Origin: Rhizophagus clarus
Taxonomy: Eukaryota; Glomeromycota; Glomeromycetes; Glomerales; Glomeraceae
DNA: 64,000 bases
Direction: 5' to 3'
Assembly (NCBI GenBank): GCA_015698045.1
Contig: BLAL01000215.1
Coordinates: forward strand, 186,001-250,000
The notes below the pieces were generated by a model. The model was given only the letters and a program-made list of their open reading frames with translations. It was not told where the DNA came from and made no database searches. Each line of letters begins with the position of its first letter. Positions within the stretch are counted from its first letter, which is position 1. Positions 1 through 11,960 of this stretch are shown here, piece after piece. The translations under genes and the position numbers were made by a program.

Positions 1-1096
1 ATTTATTTTTTAGAAAAACCAATAAAGTAAAAAACTCGATAGTAGAACATTGTTTAGGACGTTAGTGAAAAGAAATACATTGGAAAAATATATTAATAAG
101 AGTGTTAAGAATAACATAATAATGGGAAAAAAAATTTCAACAAAAAATATACCTTTATCTTTATTTTTTAGACAAAAACAATAAAGTAAAAATTTGAGAG
201 AGAGAGAAAAAGTTTTTGAAAAAAAAAAAAAAAAAAAAAATACGATAAATAAATAATTAAATCGTGATCGTGCAATCACATGATCAGCAAAATTATCAAT
301 TTTTATTGGTTATTTGGGTAATATTATATTCAGCCACATCAGCCACAAAATCAGTCACCTATCAAATACACAAGTCAATATTAGCGAAAAAGCACAAACT
401 TGATTATTCACTATTCATGCTCAACTTGAGTTGATAAAATTATTAAAAAATCACTGATTTTATTAAATTTATCAGAATTTTTATACCTAATTAAAGATGA
501 TTAAATTAAGTTTTACTACCGATTTCATTATAACGTTACCAACTTTTTTGTTAATCTTGGATATTTTATTTTGAATTTAAATTGTTCGCTCAAGATCTTT
601 GTGTAATGTATTGTAGATCCGTAATTATTTTATTTGTAGTCTATAATTGGCAAAAGCTTATTATAAACCAAAATAAAAAACACTATTTATTTACATATCT
701 GTATTATTAGATTTTACCTTTTTTAGATTTGATATATAATTAAAAAGAAGACCTTTATCTTGATATTTTGGAATCACGATCATAACAATTGACTTTAGAT
801 CGAGTTTAACTTGTTCATTGTGATTGATTGTATTGTAGATCCGTATCTGTATTATAATTAATATAAAGAAGACAGATCATAACAATCATGACATATTTGA
901 GAAATTAGAATAATTTACGTAAATGTTCTTGAAGGGTAATTAATATAATAATACAAGGTGATAAAAAATTGTTTATAAAAAGAAGTTTCATTTTTTTTTT
1001 CTTACAATAAATTTGTTGTCGTTATTTTTATTATATATTCTTTTTCTTAAAATTTGTTGCCGTTATTTTTTATTATTATATATTCTTTTTCTTAAA
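1..1096. other. AT-rich intergenic sequence, no gene recognised
   Basis: Homopolymer A and T runs dominate and no convincing coding frame is visible. A short motif, attgtagatccgta, occurs twice (about 612 and 831) next to related text, which suggests an old local duplication. The stretch ends at the start of the small Myb/SANT-like gene. Confidence 0.5.
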
Positions 1097-1703
1097 ATGC
1101 CCGCAAATTGGACTGATGCAATAACTGAATATTTAATAAGATATAGGAGGTAAAAAATTAAATGAAAACTAATAAATAACTTTGATCATATTCTAGTTTT
1201 TTTTTCTCTTATGTTTCCTAATCTAAAAATTAAATAAATAATGTAAAGGAGAAGGAACAACTACTACCATGACATACCCGGGAGGAACCGCTCCGAATTC
1301 TGGGAGAGCCTAGCTCGAAGAATTTGGAGACAGTTCCGCGTGAGGTTCACTGGCCAACAGGTAGAAAGAAAGTGGAGAAACTTGGTCAGGAATTTTAATA
1401 TTAGTAAAATAATAATAAATCATAAAAAAAAAATAAAAAAAAATAAAAAATTAATAGTATTAATATTTTTAGAATTTCTGTGAATGGAGGAATGGTGCGC
1501 GAAATGGAAGGTGGTCCCGGGAAGGAGAAAGATATTATAGGCAGTTCCGCACAAGGTTTTGGGACAGACCTGGTAATTATTAAGAATTTTTTTAATTTAT
1601 ATTTAAGTTATTTAAGTTCTAAATTTATATATATTTCTTAGGAAACCATCACAGTCGTTGGCAGCGTAGAAACACTGCGCATCAGCGGCCTCGGAATCCG
1701 TAA
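1097..1703 (+). CDS. Small Myb/SANT-like DNA-binding protein, four exons
   Basis: Proposed exons are 1097-1149, 1249-1384, 1473-1572 and 1642-1703, with introns of 99, 88 and 69 nt, giving about 116 residues. The first exon is short and opens with MPANW. The second has Trp-rich helices (SEFWESLARRIW, then RFTGQQVERKWRNL) that look like a Myb/SANT or MADF-type fold. The third contains RYYRQFRTRFW and the last is basic (RWQRR, QRPRNP). The strongest support is a second intact gene on the minus strand at 33937-34638. It has the same four-exon layout, an identical 100-nt third exon and closely similar residues. The donor of intron 2 is uncertain: gtcagg at 1385 keeps the frame, whereas gtaaaa at 1404 would not. 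Function is inferred as DNA binding. It may be an accessory gene of a decayed hAT-type element. Confidence 0.55.
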
Positions 1704-2376
1704 ATTATATTTTTTTATTTTTATTTTTTTTTTATTTTGTATTTTTTATATTTTATTTTTATTTTTATTTTTTATTTATATTTTTATATTTTTATTATTT
1801 TTATTTTTTATTTTTTATTATCTTTTATTATTATTATTTTTATTAAATATATATATATTTTATATAGTCATCTAATTATTATTTTAATATTTTTACTATT
1901 TTATAATTTGAAATTAAAAAATTCGACCTCAATTATAAGTAATTAAAGCTTATTATAATAAATTGCTTTTATTTAAACATTCATTTTTTTTTATTAAAGT
2001 ATTAATTAAATAAACAATCTGTCGTCATATATTATATAATATATTGTAATGATGAAATGTCTCCAATAAATTTTTAAAAAAGGTACATTTAGGCGTGACA
2101 GATCTAATACCGCTGATTTTTCCAAAATGTTACTAAAATCTTTCCATAGATCAAATTGAGAGAACTAATCTATCAATTTACAATATAAAATCTTGAAATA
2201 ATCTTTCACATTTTCAAAATACATGATCAAACTCATTTTTGCTAAACTGCTGAAACCTTTTGGCGTTTACATGCAATAATTTCGGCATTTTAATTTAATT
2301 TGACGATCATTGATTATCATGATCAATCTATTTTTACGGTTTTCTAAACCATGATTTTTTTTTTATTTTTTTTTAG
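1704..2376. other. AT-rich spacer between the Myb-like gene and the mini-exon array
   Basis: Long T/A runs at 1703-1860 give only low-complexity frames rich in Phe, Ile and Tyr. No promoter, RNA gene or repeat with a clear boundary was recognised. Confidence 0.45.
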
Positions 2377-2935
2377 GTTGCTGGACTCCCGGACTTGAAA
2401 TGTAAGTTGGAAGGGATGGGGAATTTTTTTTTAATATTAAAGAAACGTTACTAACATTTCTTTATTTTTTTAGGTTGCCAGCCTTCTTGGACGAACCAGA
2501 CTTGGGAAATGTAAGTTGGAAAGGGTGGTGATTTTTTTTTAATATTAAAGAAATGTTACTAACGTTTCTTTCTTTATTTTTTTTAGGTTGCCGGCCTTCT
2601 TGGATGAACCAGATTTGGGAATGTAAGTTAGAAAGGGCGGGGATTTTTTTTTAATATTAAAGAAACGTTACTAATGTTTCTTTTTTTATTTTTTTTTAGG
2701 TTGCCGGCCTTCTTGGACGAACTGGACTTGGGAATGTAAGTTGGAAAGGGTGGTGATTTTTTTTTAATGTTAAAGAAACGTTACTAACATTTTTTTCTTT
2801 ATTTTTTTCAGATTGCTGGACTCCGGACTTGAAATGTAAGGAGGAAGGAGTGATATTTTTTGAATATTAAAGAAACAGTTTTAACATTTCTTTTATTTAT
2901 TTTAGGTTGCAGTTTCCCTTGTTCCTCTTGATCCT
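2371..2935 (+). repeat. Tandem array of mini-exons with GT-AG introns
   Basis: Five exon-like units (2377-2401, 2474-2510, 2587-2622, 2700-2735, 2812-2835; 25, 37, 36, 36 and 24 nt) alternate with intron-like spacers of 70-77 nt. A sixth unit starts at 2906. Each unit begins after a polypyrimidine tract and TAG/CAG and ends at GTAAG. The exon core reads like TTGCCGGCCTTCTTGGAC, and the intron core is an AAAGAAACGTTA palindrome centred on CTAAC, which resembles a fungal branch site. A related array lies in the hAT-type element at 57062-59841. The call rests on splice-site regularity; whether it is spliced is unknown. Confidence 0.6.
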
Positions 2936-3244
2936 AACGTGATCACGATTAAGAAAAGTTTGAGCAAACTTTTCTTAAAATTGTATTATAAATGACTGTA
3001 ACTTTTTTATTAATTTATTGTAATAAAATACGTAATAAAATAAAAATATTAACAATAATAATTATACTTTTAAACACTTTACAAAAGATTTATAAACTTG
3101 ATAATTCATTCAACAAATAAGACAATAAAAATTTTTTAACTACATTAAACGAATTAAAAATTTCTAAAAAGAAAAATCTATAAAGAAAGTAAACTCTAAA
3201 AAATTTCTTAATACGTTATATAATATGGAATCTAATGTATTAAA

Positions 3245-3460
3245 ATTTGTATCACATATCAGGTACCCGATATGTGTAAGATAGAACTGTGCCCGATATA
3301 TATTATCGGTGACCAATAGTTTAGATATCGGGGTCTTGGTAATTAGGCATATTTTGAAGTGTAATAAATCGGGTACCCGATATGTAAAAATACCCGATAT
3401 TTATCTGATTAGCTGCCGATATATAAGTTCCTGATATGTACCTAATAGAATTGATTTTGA
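3245..3460. repeat. Cluster of GGTACCCGATATGT palindromes
   Basis: A near-perfect palindrome (core ATATCAGGTACCCGATAT) lies at 3253-3276. Several degenerate half-sites follow to about 3445 (cccgatatat, tcgggtacccgatatgt, tacccgatatt, ccgatatata). The same core recurs in a second cluster at 63010-63360. This cluster directly abuts the broken end of Helitron copy A. Confidence 0.6.
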
Positions 3461-3466
3461 CCAGTG

Positions 3467-4372
3467 ACATATAATAATGTTAAAAGTGAGATATATTGTT
3501 TAGGCAGAGGATTAGAAGCTATTTTTAATAAGAAATGGAATGAAAAACTTATTCTTTATGACAGACAAACAAGAGAATTGAAAAGGACAAGAAATAATGA
3601 TAATGATACAGATAGTCCATTTAAGAAACAAATCCGAATTTTAGAACAAAATGAGGATAAATTAGTGTATGAATATATCATTAATAATACTTTTCTTGTT
3701 GCTTCTGCATATGAAAATCTTATTGCAGGTGACATCGTACCTTTTATAAAAATCTTGAAAACATTTCTATTAACAAGATCAAAGATGTCTTTATTTTCTG
3801 CAGATGAGGCTGTTTTTCAGACAATTGTTGAAAGCCTTTTGCCATCAAAATATTGTATTCCAGAACTTTCATTAGTAATGGATGGCAATAAACAAAAAGG
3901 ATTTGATCAGTTTGGCTATTCAGACATTTTTATATTAAAAGAAACAGGTAATAATGGTATTAGTTTAGAATTAAAGTATATTTCATTAGTTGGTTTGATA
4001 AAAAATCAAAAAAATAAGGTTAACACAAAAGATTTAGAGAAATTAGACAAAACTCTTGAAAAGGAAGATGAAGAAGTTTTATTAAAAAGAGTATATACTT
4101 ACTGGTCAAAAGAACACAAAGAACCAATACAGATAACTATTAATGAAGTATTGAACAGTGGAATAAATCAATTGCAATCATATATGAATATAATTTTAAA
4201 AGGAAAACCTGCTGATTATTTTAGTTCAGGAGTGTTTGATGAACATGTAAAAATAACCAAATCAAATCCTAATGAGCTAAAAGGATTTGTTATTTTAGTA
4301 GTTGGTTTTCGTCGCATCTTGTGGAGACCTGTTGAAGAAGTAATATCCAATTATGTTTATAATAAGGTTTAA
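3467..4372 (+). pseudogene. Bromodomain / PD-(D/E)XK nuclease, N-terminally truncated copy A
   Basis: The open frame lacks the upstream exons seen in copies B and C and starts inside the last bromodomain helices, after the NCYTYN asparagine motif, so acetyl-lysine reading is lost. The downstream domain is complete. It has a conserved Glu-rich helix (SADEAVFQTIVESLLP), then GYSDIFIL with the candidate catalytic Asp, then SLELKYISL with the Glu-x-Lys of the PD-(D/E)XK fold (PDDEXK_9-like). There are no stops to the terminal YNKV. Truncation coincides with the Helitron breakpoint at 3467, and no ATG occurs at the frame start. The nuclease call is a motif-level inference. Confidence 0.6.
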
Positions 4373-6297
4373 ACTACAATAAGCATAAATTTGGTTGATA
4401 ATTATAACAAATCAAATCTTTGGCATCATTTAGATGTAATATCTAGATAAAATCCAAAAAAAGAAGCAAAGAATTTAATAATAGAAACTCAAATACAATA
4501 TTTCCATTTAAAGTGAGTATTAAAAATAATCTATCTTTCATGTATATCATGGTGAAAGTTAGGAGTAATTAGGTATTTTAAAATTTTATAATAAAAATTT
4601 AAATAAAACTTATGATTTGTAAAAAGTTGTGCGAATGTATGTTTCATTTAGAATAAAATATTTTAATTACACTTGTTATAGCAAGATTGCAATAAATTCA
4701 TATGGAATTTAATGCGGTAAATAATGCAATATCTGCGAAAAGTTATTATTAGAATACAAAAATTAGTTCTCAATTTCTGGCACATTAAAAGCGTGAAAAT
4801 TAGAATAAATCAATGTTTTATCCCTAAAACTTAAGTGCTTGAATTATCCATAAGTATTTAGAGGAAAACCGCCATATCTAACTTGAAAGTTTCTTTTACT
4901 TCAAAAAGTTCTCTAATAAAAAGTTCACTTTAAAGTTGTTTTCTTGTTTTTCTGAACCTTACACATTCTTATTCACTAATAAATAAGAAGTTAAAAATTG
5001 CTTTATGTGAATATTTTAAGTTTAAACACGTGATTAAACCTAGGTCAAGCAAAGGTATGACCTGAACCTGACTGGTGTTGAATGTAAGATTCTTGTCAAA
5101 TACCAATAAGTCCAATTTTGTTTTAATTACAAGTCGGATCAACTAGCAAAACAAAAAAAAATGTTTCATAATATTTAGTATTACCAACATTTAAAAGCTT
5201 ACAGTCCAAATAATCATTTTTCTTACAATCACATAGACTAACTTTTAATATTTGTTATATGTTTCTGTTGAATATTAAACATGTCGTAGAAATTCTTTCA
5301 CTATTTTACATTCTGTTAAAAATTTATTGTGCCTATAGTCATTGGCTTGTTGCATTAGATATATTACAATATTAATAATATCATTCATTTATTTGATTCA
5401 TTTCCTGATACTTTTACATGTTTTCTGCTCGAACAAGAGCAACTTTTATGGGATGATATATAACAAAATTTATAAAATTTAATTGCGTAATGTGATGTAT
5501 AATAAAAAAAAAACCATACTCTACATCTTTTAAAATATGATATTATGAGAATCCAATCTGTATTTAAAGAAAGTTTCAATATATATATGCTACAAAAAAA
5601 CTATCTAAGAAACAACTGAATATAATTATAGCTTAGTCAGATATATTTTAGGTTTAGATAGAAATGACAAAGAAATATGATGATTGATTTTAATTGATTA
5701 CAGTAAATATTATAAATTTAATACTTTATCTTAAAATAATGAAATGTTCTAATGATGAAATTGTTTTTAATTTAAATAGTTCTAAGCGAAAAGAGAAAAA
5801 GGACATACTGTATAATAATATACATTATTTGAGAATTTACCGTAATATTACTGACACGGTTACAATAAATTATAAGCTGTCAGTAAAAACCAATCTTTGA
5901 ATTTTGAATGTTTGTCGCTTCATCACAATTATTTTATCTATTTTATCTCACATAAGTTGAGTTTGTAGTAAAAGAATTCCTACTTATGGGTTAGTTATTT
6001 GTTGGTAGGTTATATGAAAATCGTAAAGTTACCAAATGAAATTATATAATAATTTGTTGCAAAACAATATAGCAGATTTCAACGTAATTCGCATAGTTAA
6101 ACAATTCTTGAGACATTTTGCCAAATATACATATCTATCACTGGCTATTAATATCATCATAACAAACTTTATTAATTATAAACAATAAATTTTGTTTACA
6201 TTATTTTTAAACAATGCATAGTTATAATAAGATTATAATTAAATTCTTTTCAGAATTTTAATTTACAACATAAATAAAAGCAAGAATTTTACCATGA
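4373..6297. other. Non-coding Helitron arm
   Basis: About 1.9 kb of AT-rich sequence is conserved between the three Helitron copies (also 18274-20198 and 50895-52820), with scattered transitions and small indels. No gene is supported. Small frames at 5385-5579 and 5694-5900 recur in all copies only because the DNA is repeated. Confidence 0.5.
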
Positions 6298-7080
6298 ATA
6301 TAGAATAAAATGGGGGTTCTGGGGTAAGATTTCTGAATAGGTATAATTAGTGTAAGCCTCTCCCAGCTTATTTCCCGATATACAAAATTTATGTAATCTT
6401 TCTTTAACCCCAAATTTATTATCAAGACTAGGAAATATATCAAAATACGATATTGAATTTAAGTTTTAAATCAGGCTGAGGCATAAATTTTGTTAACATA
6501 TCCTTTTATCCATTTTTTTAGTTTTCAAGTTAAAGGAGATAACCATCTTTGTTAACGCGCTGGCCGATTTTTAATCTCAAATAATATAACAAAAAAAGTA
6601 TGCTATATTGCTTGCCCCTTAGAAGAACGTTGAATACTGAGGATCGAAGTGTCTGAGTGTGTTCAGCGTTCGACCCTGTCAAGCATAATTTGCATACCAT
6701 ATTTTTATGTTATCCTAGAATTAATTCTAAAACTGATTTATAGTTGTAAACAAAGATCAAATTTTGGTACTATGACCAAAGGGAGGGTACCAAAATCTTG
6801 AATGATAGAAAGTAAATCAAAAGGGCCATTGAACCTATTCTAGTAAACCAATAATTTCTTGATATACAGGAAATCATTCTAGAGCCAATTCTTTACCAAA
6901 ATACTGAGACAAAAAGTTATACGAAAAAAAAAGTCTCACCTCTGGGGTACCAAAATTTCTGGGTATACAAAGATTAAGAATACCAAAATTCTGGCGCAAG
7001 GTACCAAAATTTTAATAGCTTAGCTGATATTCTGAAAAGCCCTAGAGCGCAACTTCTGATAGTGTTTAGAGACATAAAAC
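6298..7080 (+). repeat. Left terminal inverted repeat of the Polinton-like element
   Basis: The reverse complement of this segment is at 17502-18273 with only small differences. It contains several copies of GGTACCAAAATT, some in opposite orientations around 6770-7015, which could be binding sites. Identity between the arms stops at 7080/17502 within acataaaac. Confidence 0.75.
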
Positions 7081-7183
7081 TTATAGGGTATATAATTAAT
7101 TAATTAAAGAAAGAAGTTTTATAAGTATTATATAGTAGTTGCAATACTATAATTAAAGAAAGAAATTATATAAGCATTATATA

Positions 7184-7318
7184 ATGGTTATTCATACTTG
7201 TGATAGATGTGGTAAAAACTTTCCCAAATTATGAAAACTTAGACGTCATCAAGAAAGACAATTTCAATGTTGTCAAAAAATTATACCTAAAGTTATTCAA
7301 TCTTTACCTGCCCATTAG
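7184..7318 (+). pseudogene. N-terminal C2H2-type zinc-finger fragment of the polymerase gene
   Basis: An ATG at 7184 opens a short frame with a zinc-finger pattern (CDRCGKNF followed by RRHQ and a downstream Cys). It is interrupted by TGA at 7232 and stops at 7316-7318. The following polymerase frame lies in another register, so a frameshift separates them. Such N-terminal fingers are common on the long polymerases of this element type, so I read it as the original 5' end of the polymerase gene. It could instead be a separate small finger protein. Confidence 0.4.
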
Positions 7319-9276
7319 TTCCACTTATTATTCAATCACCCAAAAATCAAGAGAATGATCCCAAAACAGGTCCCAACCCATCAACCCAAGCAAATAGAGA
7401 AGAGCAGGCAGAACCTAGCGAGGTCACTCAAGTTAAGTTTATTGATAGACATGCAAGAAAGCCTAGAGAGCATATGAAAACATGGGGTGCCAGATTGCGC
7501 CGAAGATGGTTTGAAGTTACTGGCGAAGAACTTGATTTGCCACTAAACTTAAAAGAATGTCAGCGTCTACATTATGATCTATTACAAGCTGATGATGATA
7601 AGGCTTTCAAGGAAAATATTCCTCAAGAGGTGGGACCTAGCGAAGTTGAGCGACAAGACGCTCAAGAGCAAGACGCAATCCCAAAGGAACCTACTCAGGA
7701 GGATATTATCTTTAAAGAATGTCCAGTTGGAAGGGATCTAGAAAGACCGCATAGAAATCGTTCTTTAATAAGCAAATGGGTGGGCAAAATTCCCCATCCT
7801 GATGACAATCCAACATATGCATTTATTCAACCAATAGCTAAGCCAGAAGAATATAAAAAATTACCATACATGCCTCAACTTATAGGATTAATTCATCCAA
7901 AAATAAAGGAAGTTCTCCAAACAGAGCTTCATAAAAAAGATCAAATAAAATCAGCCATAGTAGCATTGTGCCGATATTCAATTACTAAAGGAAAGTCAGA
8001 TGATAAAAGCGAACCAGTAGAAGTAGAGAAATATCATAGAGGAAATATGCGACCAATTCTTTCAGAAGAGGATATAGAGGAGCACATAACCAAAACTATT
8101 AGGGAAATAGATGTGCAAATTGAAGAAACATTAAAGAAAGGATCTGGTTATATTCTCAAACGAATTTTTGAAATATATATTGAGACATATACACTTCGTA
8201 GAGCCCTTGGAGGGTCTTACAATCCTACTCCTCCAAAGCTTGCTAACAAAAAGTGTACCATTAATCCAGACAATCAGGGTCTTATAGATCTGGAAACAAA
8301 TAAACCATCAGAGAAATGTCTTCAAGGGGCATTAGGTGCATATTTTGCATATCAGGATGGACATACAGACCACTTAGGCCGTCGTATATTTAGGGCAAAG
8401 TATCTTAAACCATATCTAGAGCGGGTAAAGTTGGATGGTATCCCCATGCCAACACCAGTTTCCCCTCACATATTTAATAAAATCGAGGAGATGAATCCCA
8501 ATATTTCCATAAATGTCTGGAATTGGAAGGAGGAAACAGCTACCCCCAAACCTGTTATTTATAGTAAGAACTATAACAGACCACATATTATCCATCTTAT
8601 GGTCCTTACAGATATTACAAAATCTGAAGAAGGAAAATATAAGCAAAAGAATCACTTTCTATGGATTAAGAACCCAGATGGGTTAGTATATAAGGATAAT
8701 GCTCACAAAGTTAAAAAGCATCTTTGCAACCGATGCTTCCAAAGTTTTCCTTCTGAAAAATCCCTAAACCATCATCAGGAATGGTGTTTTGGACTGGGTG
8801 AAGCCCCACAAAGAGTCACAATACCTGTAAAAGATGTTAATAACTTTGAAGAGTTCAGAAACTATGGACGTCAGATCAATGCCCCATGTGTCATTATAGC
8901 AGATTTCGAGTCATTAAAAAAGAAGTGTGACACACATTATGGTGGAAATATGCGAAAGTTAGCAGAGGTAGAAGCTAATAGTTTTAGCTATTCAGTCCAC
9001 TGGATTAATACTGGAGAAACATTGGGTCCATTCTTATATCGTGGAGAAAATGCCACAGAAGAATTTGTCCGAAGGATCGATCAAGAATTGATAGAAATAA
9101 ATAGGGTCTTAGCTGTTAAGCATGAGCGTATTATTACAGATGACTACCAAAGAAGATTCAAGGAGGCTGATCGGTGTTGGATCTGTGAAGACAAGTTCAG
9201 TATAGATACAGATGTGATTAATATGTTAGAAAGAAAGATTGCAAATCTTACTGCCAAGCTTACAGAAATTGTTTAG
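7319..9276 (+). pseudogene. Polinton family B DNA polymerase, N-terminal half
   Basis: The frame is open from about 7319; the first ATG is at 7474, and 600 codons follow. Near residue 420 is a second finger (CNRCFQSF...HHQEWC). Near residue 470 is APCVIIADFESL, whose Asp-x-Glu fits exonuclease motif I. The frame ends at TAG (9274-9276) while the sequence downstream still encodes polymerase. The role would be protein-primed copying of the element DNA in the nucleus. The break, the frameshifts in 9277-9626 and a later stop make this a pseudogene unless readthrough occurs. Confidence 0.7.
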
Positions 9277-11771
9277 GATCCTATATCATATAATAAGATG
9301 GCTTCACTTAGAGATATGATATCCAAGAGAATCTTAGAAATGGAAAAGAATAACGCAATAGAAAAGGATCTCAAAAATCTCTATACAGAGTTGCTAAAGC
9401 TGTTAAGAATCCCAAAGACTATAAATCCCTAAAAACGGCTTTAAGTAAAATCCAAGCTGATTTAGCTAAAGAAGAAGCTAGGGATAAAAAGGTCTGGGAT
9501 CACTGTTATATCACAGGTGAGTTCTGAAGCGCATCTCACAATTCATGTAATCTTAAACTTCAGATTGAGCCATGGAAGACACCAATCCCAGTTATCTTTC
9601 ACAACTTCCAGAGATATGACTCTCACTTGGTTTGTGAATCTATCGGACGCTCAGTTAATTCTCTTCAAATCTCAGTCATTGCTGAAACCTTTGAACGATA
9701 CAAGTCAATAAAGGTAGGTCAGCTTAAATATATTGATAGTATGCAGTTCATGAATAGTAGCTTGGCCAATCTTACAAAAAATTTAGGAGATAACCACCCA
9801 ATTACAACCGAGTATTTCAAGAAGCAAGGCTATACAACCGAACAGATTTCCTTAGCATATCGTAAGGGAGTCTTTCCTTATGAGTATATTACTTCTCATG
9901 ACCGATTCAAGAAAACAGAACTACTTCCAATTCAAGAATTTCATAGTGTCTTTGGAGGTAAGATTTCTCAAGAGGATTATGAGCATGCCCAGAAGGTATG
10001 GAAGGAATTCAGATGCAAAAACTTGGGAGAATATAATGATCTCTATCTCAAGATAGACGTGCTTAGTCTAGCAGATGTCTGGACAACATTTCGAAAGACA
10101 TCCATGCATCATTATGGTCTTGATCCCAGCCATTATGTATCCATGCCTTCTCTATCCTGGGATGCCATGCTTAAAATGACCAAGGTCAAGATCGAACTAT
10201 TCACAGAAATGGCCATGCATGACTTCATTGAAAAGGCCAAGCAGGGTGGTATTGCTATGGCAGTACATAGACATTTTAAAGCAAATAATCCTAGCATTGG
10301 AGAGGAATTCGACCCATCCCAACCCACAACATGGATCTCATATGTCGATGCAAATAATCTTTATGGATGGGCAATGAGTCAGTTCCTCCCAGTTGGAAAT
10401 TATAAGTGGGTTGCTAGTCGGGAATATCTAAAGAATAATCCCAAAATGCAAAAGAAATATCTTGAAATGATTCTTAAGACTAGAGCAGATGCACAACGTG
10501 GATTTTTCCTAATGATTAATTCTCATTTCCTCCTAAAAACTCACAACTATTTGAGAGACTTACCACCAGCTGTGGAAAATGTCACAGTAAAAAAGGATAT
10601 GCTATGCCCATACAATGCCAAGCTTGTGAATGATATGGATGGTGGGCGATTCTATGCAACAGAAAAACTAGTCCCTCATCTTGGCCTACGAAAAAATTAT
10701 GTTATTCATTATCAAGAGCTCCAATACTATGTAAAATTAGGCATGGTTGTAGACGAGGTCACAGAAATCTTGTCATTCGACCAGATGAATTGGTTGGCCC
10801 CATATATTGCTAAGAATACAAAGTTGCGCCAGAAAGCCAAGAATGCTTTTGAAAAAGACTTCTTCAAGCTCATGAATAATTCAGTATATGGCAAGACTAT
10901 GGAAAATGTCCGAAAGTACCAGGATGTTAAGATCATGGCCTGTAATAATGAGTCAGATGAGAAGAAGTTTCTCAAGAAAATACGTAGTTCAAATTTCAAG
11001 TATGGCAGACCGCTTGGAGATACACTAGTAGGTGCATATATGGGAAAGGCAAGTGTAGTTCTCAACAAGCCTATCATAGTTAGAGTATCCGTTTTGAAAC
11101 TCAGCAAGCTCCTAATATACCGCTTCTGGTATAACTATGTAAAGGAAAAATATGGAAATAAGGCTAGACTTGGATATATGGATACTGATTTCTTTATATT
11201 TATGGTTGAGACTGAAGATATCTATAAAGATATGGCAGAGCGACCAGACATCTTTGATCTTAATGATTCAAAAACTATTGGGTTTTTCGAAGATGAGACT
11301 CCAGGAAATGTGATTACTGAGTCATTTCACATCCAGGCAAAATCATACCACTACGTCTTGGCTAATAAATCCACAAAATTGAAGCATAAAGGGGTCAGCA
11401 AGAAGGGTATGAATGAAATGGCAGAGAACACATATCCCGAAAGTAAATCCCCATTAACTCAAGTATATCAGGATTGTCTATTCCAGAAAAAGGTATTCTA
11501 TGCCAAGAATATAGGATTCTGATCAAAAGATCATGTTAGGTCTTTGGTCGAGTCTGAGAAGAAGGCTCTCTGTCCCATAGATACTAAGCACTGGATATTA
11601 TTAGATGGGATAACTACTTTACCATATGGGCATTGGTGTATTATGATTTATAAGAATATGGTAAAAGCTGATATTCCTCATGAACAGGCAGAAAAAAGAG
11701 CTATGAAGTTCAAGCTCCCAGAAAAATATCAAAACGAATATGTGTCTCACATATCTAGCCACCAGCAATAG
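9277..11771 (+). pseudogene. Polinton family B DNA polymerase, C-terminal half
   Basis: Exonuclease-domain sequence resumes in pieces (KVWDHCYITGEF, then TGA at 9525) and becomes a long frame at 9627-11522. It contains polymerase motif A (YVDANNLYGWAMSQFLP), motif B (FKLMNNSVYGKTMENV) and motif C (GYMDTDFFIF). Motif C usually reads DTDS; here the Ser is Phe, compatible with a C-to-T change. After TGA at 11520 the C-terminal tail continues (CPIDTKHWILLDGITTLPYGHW) to the stop at 11769-11771. With three stops and at least one frameshift the enzyme is unlikely to be made intact. Confidence 0.75.
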
Positions 11772-11960
11772 TCCTGTTTTAAATAATATAAAAAGCGAAA
11801 TAGTCCTTGTAATTAATCGATTAAAAAATATCGTTCCATGTGTCACTTACTTTGCAATAGTTAACAATTTCAGTAAGACTGAGATCATCATTATAAAGGT
11901 AATACTAGAGTACAATACATTTTTTTATGTAAATTTAGACTATTTTTTAGCAAATAAGAA

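Larger units (their letters stand above)
3467..6297 (-). mobile_element. Helitron copy A, 5' fragment truncated at 3467
   Basis: This segment matches the outer part of Helitron copies B (reverse complement of 18274-21110) and C (50010-52820). Read on the minus strand it starts at 6297 with TCATGGTAAAATTC, the same 5' terminus as copy C, and runs leftwards until homology stops inside the bromodomain-nuclease gene at 3467. No RepHel gene remains. Beyond the cargo gene the sequence is AT-rich and non-coding. A 68-codon frame near 5694 is conserved in all three copies but lacks a convincing start. Confidence 0.65.

Noticed and set aside
1737..1946. 69-codon Phe/Ile/Tyr-rich frame resembling a membrane protein
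   Set aside because: It is the translation of a T/A homopolymer tract; no sensible start context and no similarity elsewhere.
5385..5579. Cys-rich 64-codon minus-strand frame, also at 51908-52102
   Set aside because: Shadow frame in repeated Helitron DNA; no ATG-led conserved protein and no third copy intact (the counterpart at about 19010-19200 is not retained as a frame).
5694..5900. 68-codon frame conserved in three places (also 18671-18877 and 52217-52423)
   Set aside because: Conservation is explained by the three Helitron copies; the frame opens with TTG, there is no domain, and the composition equals the flanks.
7319..11771. Reading TGA/TAG as sense (alternative genetic code) in the polymerase
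   Set aside because: Stops also fall in LINE, hAT and Helitron genes that additionally have frameshifts, and the small intact genes here end at ordinary stops; decay is simpler.
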